47,284 bases of DNA from Acanthaster planci (Eukaryota > Echinodermata > Asteroidea > Valvatida > Acanthasteridae). Each line of letters starts with the position of its first letter. Position 1 is the first letter of the stretch. Under the pieces are notes generated by a model that was not told where the DNA came from, made no database searches, and was given only the letters and a program-made list of their open reading frames with translations. The stretch lies in assembly GCF_001949145.1 (NCBI RefSeq), contig NW_019091675.1, positions 305,025 through 352,308 of the forward strand, read 5' to 3'. Below, piece by piece: positions 10,403-22,600 of the stretch. The position numbers were made by a program, and so were the translations under genes.

Positions 10403-10408
10403 AATAAA
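10403..10408 (+). terminator. candidate poly(A) signal of the acidic gene
   Basis: This is the first canonical AATAAA downstream of the stop at 9622, giving a 3' UTR of about 0.8 kb that would include a dispersed repeat copy (9722-9880). No transcript evidence. Confidence 0.4.
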
Positions 10409-10734
10409 AGTCATGGAGTTTCTGGTTCCACATACTTGTAAACGTTCATTGACAAACAAAACAAACACCCTTAAGTGAAAGACGTGTTAGATTGTTAAAA
10501 CGTATTAAAGGTCAGCTGCTTATTTCTACATTTCTGAAAAAAGTTGGTGTGTAAAAAAAGTTGATTCACTTGAACAGTGGTATAATACAGTGACTTTGAG
10601 TCAGTGTATGTTTAAATAATGATGTGATCACACAGCTTTATATTTCATTTTCACCTGATGTAACTAGAAATCAAGTGTCAGCTTTGTCTGTCGTGGAATC
10701 ATGTGTAAAGGGTTTACGTTTCTTGGATGTCGGC

Positions 10735-11420
10735 AAGTGGCCTATTCCTCAATGACAGTAAATCAGAATTCTTGGTCATTGGTACTTGTTAGCAAGTAGC
10801 TAAAGTTAGATCGATGGGGTTCAGGCTGGAGAATCTCTAGTTAGACCTGCTACTTTTGCACGGAATTTTGGGGGCGTGGTTTGATGTTCACAGGTCCATG
10901 AGTGATCATGTGGTTAAAACGTGCAAGTCTGCATTCTACTTCCTCCACAACATTAGATCAATTAGGAAGTATTTAACGTGCCAATACTGAAATATTCATT
11001 CATGCTTTTATTACGTCTAAGCTCGATTATTGTAACAGCTTAAGTCGTCTTCAACGTGTTCAAAATGCGTGGGCTAGGCTTGTGTGTAATATGTATAAGT
11101 ATTGTCCTATCACACCTGTTCTTGTTGATCTTCACTGGCTCCCAGTTAAGTCTAGAATTGTTTTCAAAATCTTACTTCTGGTCTTTAAACACTTTGGTGA
11201 CTGTCCTGCATACTTGTCACAACTCATCACTGTTCCAACCGAGTCTCGCTACTGTCTTCGTAGCTCTGACCAGAGTAACGGTATTCTTCTTCGATATCCA
11301 TCCATTCGTAGTAGGACCAGCCTAGGTGATCAGTCCTTGTTATTGGTTGTACAGCGCATTTTAATATTTTTGAATAGAATTTGCACTTAATGAATTCATT
11401 TAATAATTATAATAATAATC
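10735..11420 (+). pseudogene. 3' end of a CR1/L2-like non-LTR retrotransposon (decayed RT)
   Basis: Conceptual translation in shifting frames gives the C-terminal reverse transcriptase signature of CR1/L2-type elements. In order: LNDSKSEFLVIG, a VKTCKSAFYFLHNIRSIRKY stretch, FITSKLDYCNSL, LQRVQNAWARLVCN, ITPVLVDLHWLPVK and a FKILLLVFK tail, then a SRYCLRSSDQS region. Stops and frameshifts interrupt it and the 5' part is missing, so it is an old 5'-truncated insertion. It ends in an AAT-rich microsatellite (11400-11420), as CR1/L2 3' ends commonly do. Confidence 0.85.
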
Positions 11421-12540
11421 AGTCCATTGATTTATGCTGTCTTAGTCACACTGAAGGTGTTTATATACTTCAGCTGTAGCTTGTTCTGGGATGAAAATAA
11501 AACTGTACAGGTGATCCATTGCATGTTTGATTTGCTTATTGGGGGGGGTTGTGAAATGCATCAAAGTATAGTGGTTTCTTTCTTAAACATTTTGGCTAGG
11601 ATTCTGTGACCGTTACTGCCCAAATAGAGATGATAAATGCAACATGGTCGTACTTAATATTTCCATCCTATGAAATGTGGACTTTGAAATTCCAGACTGT
11701 AAAAAAATGTCCATTTGGTTTATCACCAATATTCAGCACTTTCTTAGTTGCTCTGAGATTTAAAGCCTTTGTTTTCGCAGAGCCTCATCACACACAAAGC
11801 TAACAATGGGTCATTCTGTCAATCTGGGGTCAACTTTTGTTCCTGTCCCTGTTTAATCTGGTGGATGATGGTGTAAGTTTGGAAAACAATCTTTAATTTC
11901 TAAGAGTGATTAAGTGATGCAAGTTACCTGAAACCCAAAGGAAATTGGTTTGAAGTCGATTTGAGTCCCTTGTCAAATTGCACAGGTCAGATGTAACAGG
12001 GATAAATTAATACCACACATCAGAGCATGGATTTATAGTGCCCCAGGTGTAAAAGCTTATGAGCAATGTTGGCACAAATCTGACTCTCCAATGTCAGTCC
12101 ATTATTTTGCATGGACAGTTACCGCAATCCATTTTTATGGTAAGAACAGTGAGGTATAATCGACGGTTACTAAGTAACTTGCCAACGGCCAATAGGCTTT
12201 ATTCATAAGGCAACCATTTCAGATCGTGCTTGCGAATCTCCTTTATTCACTCTGAAATAGGATTGCATTTTGAGATATTTCCCCAAGTAGCTAGCTTACC
12301 GGCTCAATTGTGCCAGAGCAAAAAGTCAGGTGACTGTCAAATGATACACACTTACAGCATCTGAATGTTAATTGAACACGCTGAACCACACATACGGCCT
12401 CACTTTGCAAAACCTTTTTCATTTGGAAAATGAAGGTGGCATGATTTTTGTCCATAATTTCAAATTATAATCTAAATTAGGGTACACTCCATCATCTTTG
12501 TTCTCGCATATATATGAAGATTTCAGAAAATTTCCTTGCT
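11421..12540. other. intergenic, nothing recognised
   Basis: AT-rich sequence with short ORFs only. Minus-strand AATAAA motifs near 12192 and 12241 could be distant TAF5L poly(A) signals, which would make a 3' UTR of about 1.4 kb containing a MITE. Confidence 0.35.
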
Positions 12541-12962
12541 TTAACCCCTTCGCTATGGGAAGTGGTGAGAGACGCTGTGAAAATTGAGGTCCTCAGCCCA
12601 CTTTTCAGCTATTATTCTCAGCCCACGCTCGAGTGAACATGGTGAAAGAAGGCATACCCTGGCTCTTGTATATACGGTGATTGGCCTTTGTGTTGCCAAG
12701 AAATGAAAAGGCCGAATTTGCATCATAATCACCAGCTTCACATTAGTCCCCACTTTGAAAAGAGGCAACGGAAATGTGGAAGCGTGAGTAGAGCCGCATG
12801 CCACCTAACAATGAGCCTTTTCACTGTGTAAATCAAAGCGTGCAGAGCACGTAGGGCCACCAAACCAAGAATTTGCGGTTTGGCAGGTGGCCTTTGTGGC
12901 CAAGCCAGGCTGGAATTCTCGGAATCGGCTTTCAGAACAAATTCCCGGCGTCAAGGGGTTGA
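12541..12962 (+). mobile_element. TTAA-flanked piggyBac-like MITE, copy 1
   Basis: It starts TTAACCCCTT and ends CGGCGTCAAGGGGTTGA (a mutated TTAA). It is about 420 bp long, with no coding capacity, in the same orientation as and closely similar to 21066-21489. The TTAA flanks and CCCCTT..CGGG ends fit the piggyBac type. Confidence 0.8.
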
Positions 12963-13603
12963 AGGCAAGATTGCCGACTCATGAATATGTCCCGTTAATT
13001 AAGACGTGGGCTGTGTAACATTGTTTACACCTGTCACATAGGTTTTGCTACATTAGATATCTCAAATTCTTAATAACAAGAACACATGAAAAGAAATACC
13101 AACAATGTGCCATGAAATTTTCCATGATAGATAACTTAAATGAACTTAAGTAAATACAACCAAAATACAAAACCAAAACTGTCAAAAACAATGTCACAAT
13201 TAATATGATGAACATCAACAAGTCCTGAACAAAGGTTAATGAGGTTAGTCTTGTCAAGTGCAGACGGTTTGGATTTCAAGTGTGTCAGTAATGTCATCAT
13301 GATACCAAATGGGATAACAAAATTCTTGAGGGGCAAAATCCAAACCAAACACAAAGGTGACAACAAATTGTCACCTGATCACACAAAATGAGTCTTGAGG
13401 CCACTTTTTCAGCATTTGTTAGTTTTCTTTCGGACAAGCAAACTGTGTGCTTTGCGTTAATGCATAACACAGACTGGCATCACAAATTGGACATTGTGAA
13501 GGGTGGAATACGCGCATGTGGCTCTGGTGACTTAAGACTCATTTTGTTAGATTGGGTCACAGTTAGCAAGAAGAGTTGATTTGCATGGTCATGACCTTCG
13601 ACC

Positions 13604-16600
13604 TCACGATGAGCTAGTGGAAGCGCCTGCGAGAGTGAGGAGGTTGCACTTGGAGAACTGAACATGGTGAATGCAGGTGGACTTGATGGAGAAGGAACCT
13701 AAGAGCTCAGACGAAGAACCGCTCTCAGACCTGCATCGGTAACAAGGCAGGGTTAAGAAAGCAAGAGCGACAAAAAATTGAATAGTATCTTGTGTACCAC
13801 CTGATAAACTTGTAGATCCCCTGAGCATGGGTATCTTGAAGAATGTTTATTACAGAACTGCAATAAATGTACATCTTAGGATTGAGTGTGAAATCATTGC
13901 CAAACAGGCCCACAACCAAAGATCGTACAGCGCCGCGAAGTGGCACAAGATGGCGAACTTCATCGTGAATACACGTAAAACGTTGTAATCGCATGGGCGC
14001 CATTTGAGCAAGTGATACGCCTGCGCAATGCACATTAATGCACAGACGCAGGCGCCGTGGCAGGCACGTGCACCTGGTGAGCCTGCGCCTAAGCATTACC
14101 ATAAACTGCGCAGGCGTATTGCTTGCTCAGATGGCGCCCATGGTAACTACACCTTTTGGGCAGAGTAATCCATCTTCTGCCTTCGGCGCTATATGATCTT
14201 TGCCAACAACGATGTGCAACTCGTAAAAATATCCAACAGCTGTTTGATTTCGATACATTCACTGCATTTACACACATAGCTTTATCATGCTTGTCCAGTT
14301 GCCTTAGCAAGGTCACTGAAAAAAGCCACTGGCATCTACATGTTAGCAATGTCTAGTTCCCAGACAAACAGATACTAAATGTGCCTATAACATGTTCAAC
14401 CTCTGGGAGTGAATCAAAGTGGTAAACAAAACATTGCAGTGTGAAACAAGGTGCTAACTTTCTAGTGGAAGCAGATGCAATGCGTAAAATAGTTGAGTGT
14501 AACAATACACCAATCAATCAATGATTTGAGAGTGTCAAAAAACAAATATTTCTGCAATACTTGGCCCCGAATAAACTTCACACAGACTATTCTAGAATCA
14601 TAAATCCAAATTGTGAAAAACAAAAACAAACCCAAAATCCCACAACTAGACTACAGTGGTACACTAGAACGTCAGACATTAGGTTGTCTCAAATATTTTC
14701 AGAAAGAGGGTTCATCTCCATGAGTCGTCAGAATAAAAGAGCCACCCTCCACAATTTAGTAACAAAAGTGTCCCCTTGTTTGGGTGGAAAGGGTTAAAAA
14801 CAATCACTTACTGAGATGATGAGTAGTTCTGTCTCACATCCCAAAATCTTAGACTGTTGTCAATTCCACCTGGAGCAAAATGAAGAAAGTTGGGAAATTA
14901 AAATTGGTAACAAAGAAGAATAACATTTCATTAAACCCAGTGCTTTTTTCTCTATTTGGTCAATCACATTGGAACCGCTTGTGTTGCATGCCTGCTGCAC
15001 GCAGCACACGCACTGCACACACCACCGTGATCGTGAAAAACCCATTTTCAGGCAAGACTGACTGCTACCACAGGCCCGTTCATGGACAGTCCATTCGCTG
15101 ACTCTTTCCGATAACCACCTGAACACAAACAGTTCCTTCCTCCATACCATAGTAGAGTAACTGAAGTTTAAAATTACCTACACATTTCATGTATGTGGTT
15201 AGTAACTCCATGTCTCAGGGAATTCTGTTAATAACTCGAAATCTGGACAACTCAATTTATTTTATTCTCCGAAGTTCAACTTATCAAATGTAAATGGCAA
15301 CCAACGAAAACATGACTGCGCCACCAGCAAGTGGTACACATGGCCTGGCCCTGGCTTTTGTGACTGATTTCATCCTTCAAAGTTTGTCATATAAGCCACC
15401 CGGCAAATAAGCCGCAGAGACATTTTCAGCATGAGAATCGATGTACATGTATAAGCTGTGGCTTATATTCCAAAAAAATTACCATGTCCTTGGTTACTTG
15501 CCGGTTGTGGCTTTTCAACTATCCTTTATAAGTGGAACCACCCACTGGAGTCACAAATCATAGTTTTAACATTGATGGATTAACCAAGCAACTTCTGCCA
15601 CCTGGTTAATTAACGTGGTCAATTACAAACAGTGGTTTCAGAGTAACTTATTGCTTCCTTGCAATTATGTTCATATGGCTCCAACGGACACATCCTATTG
15701 TAGCCAGCTGTCTATTTCAGACATCTGTTCATTACTACTTTGTGGCCACGGTTTAATTTTGACAATGCCACATGTTCATTGCGACCATCGATTCCCTAAA
15801 GATATCTAATGTCACCACCTCATTAAATTGATTGACTAAATACTTCTGGTCATTTGAGATTACCTGATGCAAGCGCTGAGCTGTCAGGACTGAAGCTGAG
15901 ACTGTAGACACAGTCAGTGTGGCCCCGTAATTCCTTGACCAGACTTCCTGAGCCGATATCCCAGAGTTTTACTCGCCTATCCTCACCTGCAAGAATGTGA
16001 GAGTGAGAATCAGTTGAGAAACCCTTGCAGGTCTGGCATCTGCATTAAACAAAGATGAAACGGCATTCGCATAGATAAATAAACCTACCTGCAGAAGCTA
16101 CGTAGCGCCCGTCGGGTGAAACTGCCAAAGCTAGAACTGTGCCCTTGGAAAGCAAATGACAAAACCAAATTACTTTCACAGGACACCGAAAACATGAAAA
16201 CAGTATGAAACTAAATCTGAATGGCTCGTCTTAACTCACTGATATCAGTATTATTTGTGACACCAGACTAAAGTGTTTCAACTCAAAAAAAGGTGGAAAA
16301 TCCACACTTTAGATGTTAATCTACATTTAATTTTTAATCCAATTGCACTTTCATTTTAACCTTGCTAAACCTGACACAGCTAGATGACAAAGGTATTGGT
16401 TTACTGTTCTGTTTAACTAAATCCAAGAAGACCACGTTCATGGTTGATTAAAACCAATGGTGGGCCTTGTACAGGAAGTGTAGAGGGCATTCAAGGACTC
16501 CATGAAACATCCCGACCGTGTTAACACGGGCTTTGGAGAGACATTTCCATGCCATTGTTGCAGAGGTCTTGGGCCTCAATTCATGAAACTGGTAAGCAGA

Positions 16601-19600
16601 AAACAATGCTCGGCAGGCTTTTGTGCCTGACAAATGGACAGCAATAGTAGAACTGTGGGGGATCATGTCAAACATAAAGATTAATCCTGTTTATTTCTTG
16701 TACCGTTCAAACTCAGTATTACATGTACATGTATGATTGAAAGTAGACAGTGAAATTCGGATTCTGTGCACATATCCCTCAAATGTGCCTCTTGGATATC
16801 GGATATTATTTTGAATTCCACCAACCCCCCCCCAACTTGCGAAGTCTGGTGCCACCACTGGTAGAGAGCTGGTCTAAAGCAAAGGCATATTGAAAAAATG
16901 TTACTTAAGCTTATTACCTGCTTTTGTTTAAAGCACATAGTTTCTGTGCTGAGCAGATTCTGTGCTTGGCAGGTCAGGGAAAATGGCACCCACAACCCAG
17001 GTGAAAAACCCTGAGATTGTGCACATTCAGATGAAATTAGTGCTGCCTTCCATGCACTGTTCCCCTGATATGGAGCTCCCTTGGGTAATCAGCATGAGCC
17101 ACCTACTGTTCCTAAATCAGACCATGTTGCCGCAACAAGAGCAAGTAAGGCCACTTAAACAGAGTGAAATGTCTCATGTACACACTTCATTCTCTTAGAT
17201 TTGGACAGTTTCAATACAAGCACAGGCTGAGTTCAGTCTGAACATTGAGGTTTAGTGAGACCTCTGTATAATCTTCCTAACTCCAGAAAGTGGAGACAGG
17301 TACAAGTCATGAAGTGCTGGCCCCTTCCCTTGCTACTTTGCCCACTAAAATTTAATGAAAGAATCTACTGACTGAAATCTCACAATCTGGAACCATCAGA
17401 TACCTCCATAGCCAAGCAATGTTTTGTATTTTCATAACAAGGTAAGGGTTTCTTTTCCGAGGATGAAAGATTCATACTCACTCTATGTCCATTGAAGAGT
17501 CGGACTGTCTTGCCGTCATGAATGTTCCATAGTCGGATGGTTTTATCACTGGACCCTGTGGCCAGGTATTTGCAGTTTGGGTGGAACTTAACACACTGCA
17601 GATGACACAGGTGAAAACTTAAATTTAGCAATTCTAAACCCTAATAAGACAAGAGCACTGCAAAACCCTATTTGCAGTGTTAAACTAAATGTAACACAGT
17701 AGAAAAAATCTCAAAACAAAGGGCCCAATTTCATGGCTCTGCTTAACAGCCCTTTTTGTACTCAGGGCCTCCATGCATTCACAGAGACTGTTTAGCAGTT
17801 CAGTAGTACTGGCAGAAAAAGTCACATAACTCAGTGATGCATCAATAAAAATCTCTAGGTGAGCACAGCTGTTAGCACATCCCTTCCATGCTATCCACCT
17901 TGGGCAGAAGCAACCCATTATCGGTTGAAAAGAGTCATGTTGATTGGGAGTTAGACTTGTCCCTGTCCATATATAGGGACTGGAAACTAGCTGGCTTCTT
18001 GGCCTGTCTTTGGTTTAGCTCTGTACATTCGCAATTGCTTTTTCTACAGAGACGATGCTGACATACAACCGTTTGTGTGCATGACAGTCGAACATGGCAT
18101 CGCCTCTGACAGATTCTTAAGACCTTGTTAAGACACAATGCCTGCTTTGGTTTCAAACAACAATACTCAGTGTTTCACCTACGTAGACTACGTACAGAAC
18201 GGGAACCAGTCAAATAGGGAGTGTTCATTTTGATGGTAGCAATGCAACCATGCCATGTGCATTTCATAGTCACTTGTGAACCAGCAAAGTACAATTCCAA
18301 CCAAAGAAGCCTCCATTGTGAGAAAAATTGCTCCCTCTCTTGGTCCAGCTGAGGCTCATAGGGTTACAGCACTATGGAGTGAGCATACATGTAGCTTTCA
18401 AACTGTTCAGTAGTGCTATAAAATTGGGCCTGTTGTGAACCATGCACAAATACTGTTCAATAAGGTGGTGCAGTAACAGATATTACCAGATTCACGGTGA
18501 AATTAGTGGTTCTTATCTGCAGTAATCTATTGCATGTACTGAATACATTATAAGGAGCCAAAGACAATGTTAATTTCTGAAATGGACATACAGGATGAGG
18601 CCAATTGTCATCAGCAGGTATTCTGTGGCTAGGGCTTCAGTTTTTACATCTACTATTCTTCCAAGAATAGCCATAGTTCAACATTTGAATGACTTTTATG
18701 ACAAAATTATACTTTTGCTTTGTTTGATCAATCTCAGAATGAGATTGCCATACTATCAAGAAAGGACCTCAGTTATTGGTCAGATATAACTGCCTTGTGA
18801 ATGGTCACAACAAAAACCGTGACAATTCTTCCCCATTATTGGCGTATCCCTCTGAGCGTACAGTAACTTTTGCTAAGATAGGTGCGGAGTGTCACAACGA
18901 AAAGTACTCACATCAACATCCATCAGGTGGCCCACAAACACCCTCAGGGGGAAGGTCCTCTCCACGGTCCACAGTCTCGCCGTGTTGTCCTTGGAAGCCG
19001 TGGCAAAATACAGCCCCATGGGGCTGCTCTCAATGCCCCACACAGGGTAGTTGTGGCCCCGGTAGATGGCCATGTTGGTGTACGTATCCAAGCTCCATGC
19101 CCGGATGGTAGTGTCCTCAGAGCAGGATAGCAGGACTCTGTTGTCAGAGAGGAGGCAGGTGCCATACACCGGTCCTGAGTGAGCTCTCAAAACTTTGTTT
19201 TCACTGCTAACACTGAAAAAAAACATTTACGTTCTTGTTGTGAGATTGACTTTGAAAAGCAGACAGTTTCAAGGGTCTGTACAATGCCATATTTACCCAT
19301 TGCCTCTTGAAAATGCACCTTTGTGTTTCAGTTAACTTTTGCTCCATTTTCTTTTTGAAAAGGTGTTTGGCCGCCTTTTTAGTTTTTATACTAATGTAAA
19401 TTTCCAAGATCATGAGCGAAACTGTTATGCAATTCCATGGACATATCTCAAAAGTTGCTTTGGTTTGTGCACAAAAACTACTTTTTTTGGACATTTTGCT
19501 GCCTAAATGACATGATTAGCATCAAACATGGAAATTCAGAAAACACATCTCTCCATAACCAATTCCTCAACCTGATGAGTTTTAGTGATGTGATGAGACT

Positions 19601-22600
19601 CTTGGCCTGAAAATTGGTTGCATACACTGTACGATGTAAGTTTATGGTTCACAAACCTGTTCCTCTACAGTAAGCACAGTTTCAATTTATATGAATATTC
19701 ATTACATGAATTTTATACTGAAACATAATTTATGCAAAAACTTATTCCTCCAAACTACTCAGCAACAATGATACTTTTTACATTTTCTGCACTTACAGCA
19801 TTTAAGCATGACAAATATGCCAAGCCGTCTTTGACAACTGATGACTACACATCTACATGTATAAGCTGGGACATGATTTTTGGCACACACTTAAAAGTTT
19901 GCAGCTACGTTTTCTGAAATAATGTAAAACCAATGTGTGGCTTGCTGTCTGCTTGTCATATGCCGAATAAACAAACACGAGACAGGGAAACAAAGTTCTT
20001 ACGGAAAAACCACCAAGGTTATGACCACTTCTGATGCTGGAGAAGCCGTAACTATGACTAAAGTCTCTGCCAGAAATTTGCACTGACCTACACGTAAACT
20101 GTTCTACTACCATAAACTTTGGTTTTAAAGTGGCAATACAGAGATTGAAAACAGAGCTACCAGTAAATGGGGCATGGGAGGCAAAATGAATTTGGCCGAA
20201 TGATTCCTTTATATGGTAAAACAATGACGACAATTGGTTCCTTTTTATATAATCCTAAGACCCCCCCAACTTCCAACCAGAGTTATGGATAAGCCATCCA
20301 CACCTCCTCCCACCCCCCCCAAAAAAAAACTTAATCTGTGATAGGCCCCCCCCAAAAAAAAGGCCAATGGTCTTCTTCTATAAGGAACTTGTTCAGGGTG
20401 GGATATTATTTTTAGCTGAAAATGCCCGCTTTTTAAAACACGATCCAATGACCACAGTCCTTAAAAACAAAGCTGGATTTAAGTTGTCCTGTGGTGGCCA
20501 TTTGCTCAAAATTTGTGCAATATATTTCACCGCTGATCGCTTTTTTGCAATTCCTCGACAGTTTTGCAGAGCAGGATTTGCTACAGCACCAACCTGTGGC
20601 CAACAGCCACTAGAGGCAACACAAAAATTCAACTTCCACGGACTATCTTGAGTCTATGCATAGGTTCAAACTCTATGACAGTAACTCATAGCATGACAGT
20701 GGGTACATATTCCATTCAGCACTGTGTACAGCATGGGTCAGATCATTTCAAACATCCTCTGCGTTACGACACAAGAAATCCCTGCCTGTCACCTGGCACA
20801 AAGTGATTAATAACATAAAAGGGAAAGGGGGGGGGAATTATACATATACCTGTCTCCATACATCTGCCCTTCGACGCAATCACCAGCGACACGAATGCGA
20901 CTAACATCCACGCTGTGAGGGGCCGCTTGCAGCTTCTTGGAATTCAGACTCCAGAGATGGATGGAAGAATCCTCAAAGCCGCCACAGAGCAGGGAATGAT
21001 CAGAAGAGACACTGGCACAGCTGAGTCTGGAGGGGGCAAATGAGGGATACAAAAAAGCATTGAAATTAACCCCTTAGCGCCGGGAGGCGGCTAGACACGC
21101 GGTGAAAATTGAGATCCTCAGCCCGCTTTTCAGCTATTATTCTCGGCCCACGTTCGAGCGAACACGGTGGAAAAAGGCAGACCCTGGCTCTTGTATATAT
21201 GGTAATTGGCCTTTGTGTGTAGCCCAGAAATGAAAAGACTGAATTTGCATCATAATCACCAGCTACACAATAGTCTCCACTTTGAAAAGAGGCAATGGGA
21301 AAGTGGAAGCGTGAGTAGAGCCACATGCCACCGAACAATCAGCCTTTTCACTGTGTCATTCAAAGCGTACAGAACACGCAGGGCCACAAACCGAGAATTT
21401 GCAGTTTGGCAGGTGGCCTTCATGGCCAAGCGAGGCTGCAATTCTTGGAGTCGGCTTTTGGGAAGAAATTCCCGTCGTCAAGGGGTTAAGCAAAGCCTGC
21501 CAATAAAATAACCAACAGCATATCCTCGCCTATGCAATTAGCAAGAATTCTGAATTAGATTTTGCAATACCACAGGGCAATGCTAGGCAGAAATGGGAAA
21601 TTTGTCATCCCAACACTGACCTTCTTATTATCTAAACTATGGAAACAAAAAGAAGTCTTTCACAACCTGACAGTGGATATAAAAGTTACCTGTTCAATCT
21701 ATTGTTTACGCTTTCATATTCTGATAAACTATTTTATGTAAATTCCAGACTACAATGACCTAAGTAACAGAACAACATGTTACCACTTTTGCATGGAATT
21801 AACCTTCACTATTTCAAAGTATAAGGGCCAGAAACTTAACTTGGGTTGCAGAAGCCTAATGCTTTTGTTTGACCTTTTACTTTATTTATCACCATGTCAT
21901 TATATAACTTAAAATAAAGACAATACAAGCTCGTCCCTGTGCCCTATTCACCTGCTCATAACGACAAGATGACCCATGGAAATTTCAGCCTGCGATCTTT
22001 ACCCAAAACAGCATTCCTGACAACATAACAGTTTTTTTATCCCCATAAGTCTAACCTTATCCCTCCTATGCTGAAGTCACTCTTTGGGTCATTTGGTGAA
22101 CACCTCAATGAAGCACAGCTGTGTTGTGTTGTGCACTGCACCAACATTCCCTCACAGGAATATCAGATTGCACTTTTGTGCTGCTCAACAACTGTGCTTC
22201 ACTGTTTCATGTGCATAACTGTGCAGTAAACCAAACGCAGTGAAGAGGACTGCACAAAAGACCCTGTGTCAGTTTGTGCTGACAGCCTACTGTGTACACA
22301 CTGAACCTGTGCATGTTTGAGTTCCATATAGAAACTACATGCTCACCAGTGACTGTGGGCATTTGTGCTGTAAAACCAAAGGAGGGTTAACATGGTTAAA
22401 GCGCATTGTACCCTTACCCTTGGTATGTATTGGTGAATGTGTACATCAGCACTGACGGCAGCGTTGGGGGACCCTTGCTGACTTTCTCCATGTTGGCTTT
22501 CAAGGCTGTCAGATTCGCTGCCTCATCTCCATCGGAGGATGCTGGCTGACTGCTGGCTGGAGTAACAGGTGCACTGGCAGGTGTGGATCCATTATCAGTG

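Noticed and set aside
11056-11390. Intact gene for a reverse transcriptase
   Set aside because: Only the C-terminal part is present and it is broken by stops and frameshifts; recorded as a relic instead.
18776-19165. ORFs opposite and overlapping 18912-19212
   Set aside because: The minus-strand frame gives WD40 repeats matching TAF5L; the others are shadows of this exon.
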